Source: Desulfobacterales bacterium (lineage in GTDB: Bacteria; Desulfobacterota; Desulfobacteria; Desulfobacterales; Desulfobacteraceae). From it: a stretch of DNA of 5,583 nucleotides. The stretch is taken from assembly GCA_022361315.1 (NCBI GenBank), contig JAKSBB010001114.1:1-5583 (forward strand), read 5' to 3'. Made by a program: the position numbers and the translations under genes. Below the pieces are notes generated by a model that was not told the origin of the DNA, did no database searches, and worked only from the letters and a program-made list of their open reading frames with translations. Each line of letters begins with the position of its first letter. The stretch's first letter is position 1. Of this stretch, positions 5,282 to 5,583 are shown piece after piece.

Positions 5282-5583
5282 TTATTTGGCATCGTCCAGG
5301 TCGTTGGACAGATCTCCCAGGTCAAGGGTCTGCAGGGTGTCGTTCCGGGGGGTACCGGTCCGGCGGTCCCAGCCCATGGCATCGTAAAATGCCTCTTTCA
5401 TCATATCCATCTCTTCCGGGGTAACCTCATCTTCAGGCCATGTACCGGCCATGCGGTGGTTGACCAGTTTCTTGGGCAGGGTGTCATCGTCCCTGGTCAC
5501 CCCGCCGCGGATGGCAAAGCAACGTTCCTGGGCGGAAATCCGTGAGGCAATCTCCAGCAGATCATCCACCGACACCGGTTTTC
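5282..5583 (-). CDS. Aldehyde:ferredoxin oxidoreductase family protein, C-terminal part
   Basis: The frame is open through the right edge (Lys-Pro codons precede a GTG at 5573-5575), so this is the 3' end of a larger gene; about 99 codons are in the window. The segment R-C-F-A-I-R-G-G-V-T-R-D-D-D-T-L-P-K-K followed by E-x-F-Y-D-A-M-G-W-D-R-R-T-G-T-P matches the end of the last domain of tungsten-containing aldehyde:ferredoxin oxidoreductases, usually E-R-x-x-N-x-R-x-G-x-x-R-x-D-D-x-L-P and Y-Y-x-x-R-G-W-D-x-x-G-x-P. Family members are near 600 residues and oxidise aldehydes to acids or do related low-potential chemistry with a bis-pyranopterin tungsten centre and one [4Fe-4S] cluster. The cofactor-binding parts lie outside the window, so neither metal nor substrate can be judged. 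The acidic end (D-L-G-D-L-S-N-D-L-D-D-A-K) is longer than in many relatives. The two following genes are its likely redox partners. Confidence 0.87.
   Translation of the reverse strand, partial: KPVSVDDLLEIASRISAQERCFAIRGGVTRDDDTLPKKLVNHRMAGTWPEDEVTPEEMDMMKEAFYDAMGWDRRTGTPRNDTLQTLDLGDLSNDLDDAK

Noticed and set aside
4740..5424. Two long plus-strand frames opposite the four-cluster iron-sulfur gene
   Set aside because: The minus strand has four perfect cluster motifs with a good ribosome site, so the plus frames are shadows.
5573..5575. GTG as a start codon for a small 97-residue protein at the right edge
   Set aside because: The frame continues open to the edge and the encoded motifs belong to the interior of the last AOR domain, so this is an internal Val of a truncated gene.

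Overview
The window carries five complete genes and the 3' end of a sixth, all on the minus strand, so transcription runs from the right edge to the left. No rRNA, tRNA, CRISPR array or insertion sequence was recognised. The gene content (a tungsten-type aldehyde:ferredoxin oxidoreductase family enzyme, poly-[4Fe-4S] electron carriers, a NarI/DsrM-like membrane cytochrome, a BCCT betaine-type transporter, an orphan amino-acid-type binding protein) suggests an anaerobic, probably marine or saline bacterium. A sulfate-reducing Desulfobacterota lineage such as Desulfobacterales is my best guess. That assignment is inference from gene content, not from a marker gene.

Right third (about 3676-5583): a tight redox cluster. 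The C-terminal part of an aldehyde:ferredoxin oxidoreductase family protein runs in from the right edge. A small protein with sixteen cluster-type cysteines (four predicted [4Fe-4S] clusters) follows after 56 bp. After another 26 bp comes a membrane protein with five predicted helices, four histidines placed like the two b-heme sites of NarI, two cytoplasmic [4Fe-4S] motifs and a C-terminal CxxC...CxxC pair. Read together they suggest a membrane-linked aldehyde oxidoreductase: tungsten site, soluble iron-sulfur wire, membrane iron-sulfur/heme b protein, quinone pool. The nearest precedent I know is the E. coli ydhYVWXUT cluster.

Middle (1908-3675): a BCCT transporter preceded by a 205-bp non-coding region. 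That region holds two adjoining hairpins, a 19-nt imperfect direct repeat 119 bp apart, and a perfect 17-nt AT-rich palindrome abutting the Shine-Dalgarno sequence. The transporter keeps the aromatic substrate box and the sodium-site residues of BetP, but has almost no C-terminal tail. An intrinsic terminator (10-bp stem plus T-tract) follows it.

Left third (1-1907): a secreted family-3 solute-binding protein with no permease or ATPase beside it, then a short-chain dehydrogenase homologue. The homologue's catalytic Tyr and Lys are replaced by Ser and Arg, and the first Gly of its nucleotide motif is replaced by Ala. It is preceded by a good CRP/FNR-type palindrome (GTGA-N6-TCAC). A -10-like hexamer lies where a class II activator would require it. 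The first 60 bases may hold the end of a convergent plus-strand gene, but this is weak.

The transporter, the binding protein and the SDR homologue probably form separately controlled units. Only the right-hand three genes look like a functional complex.
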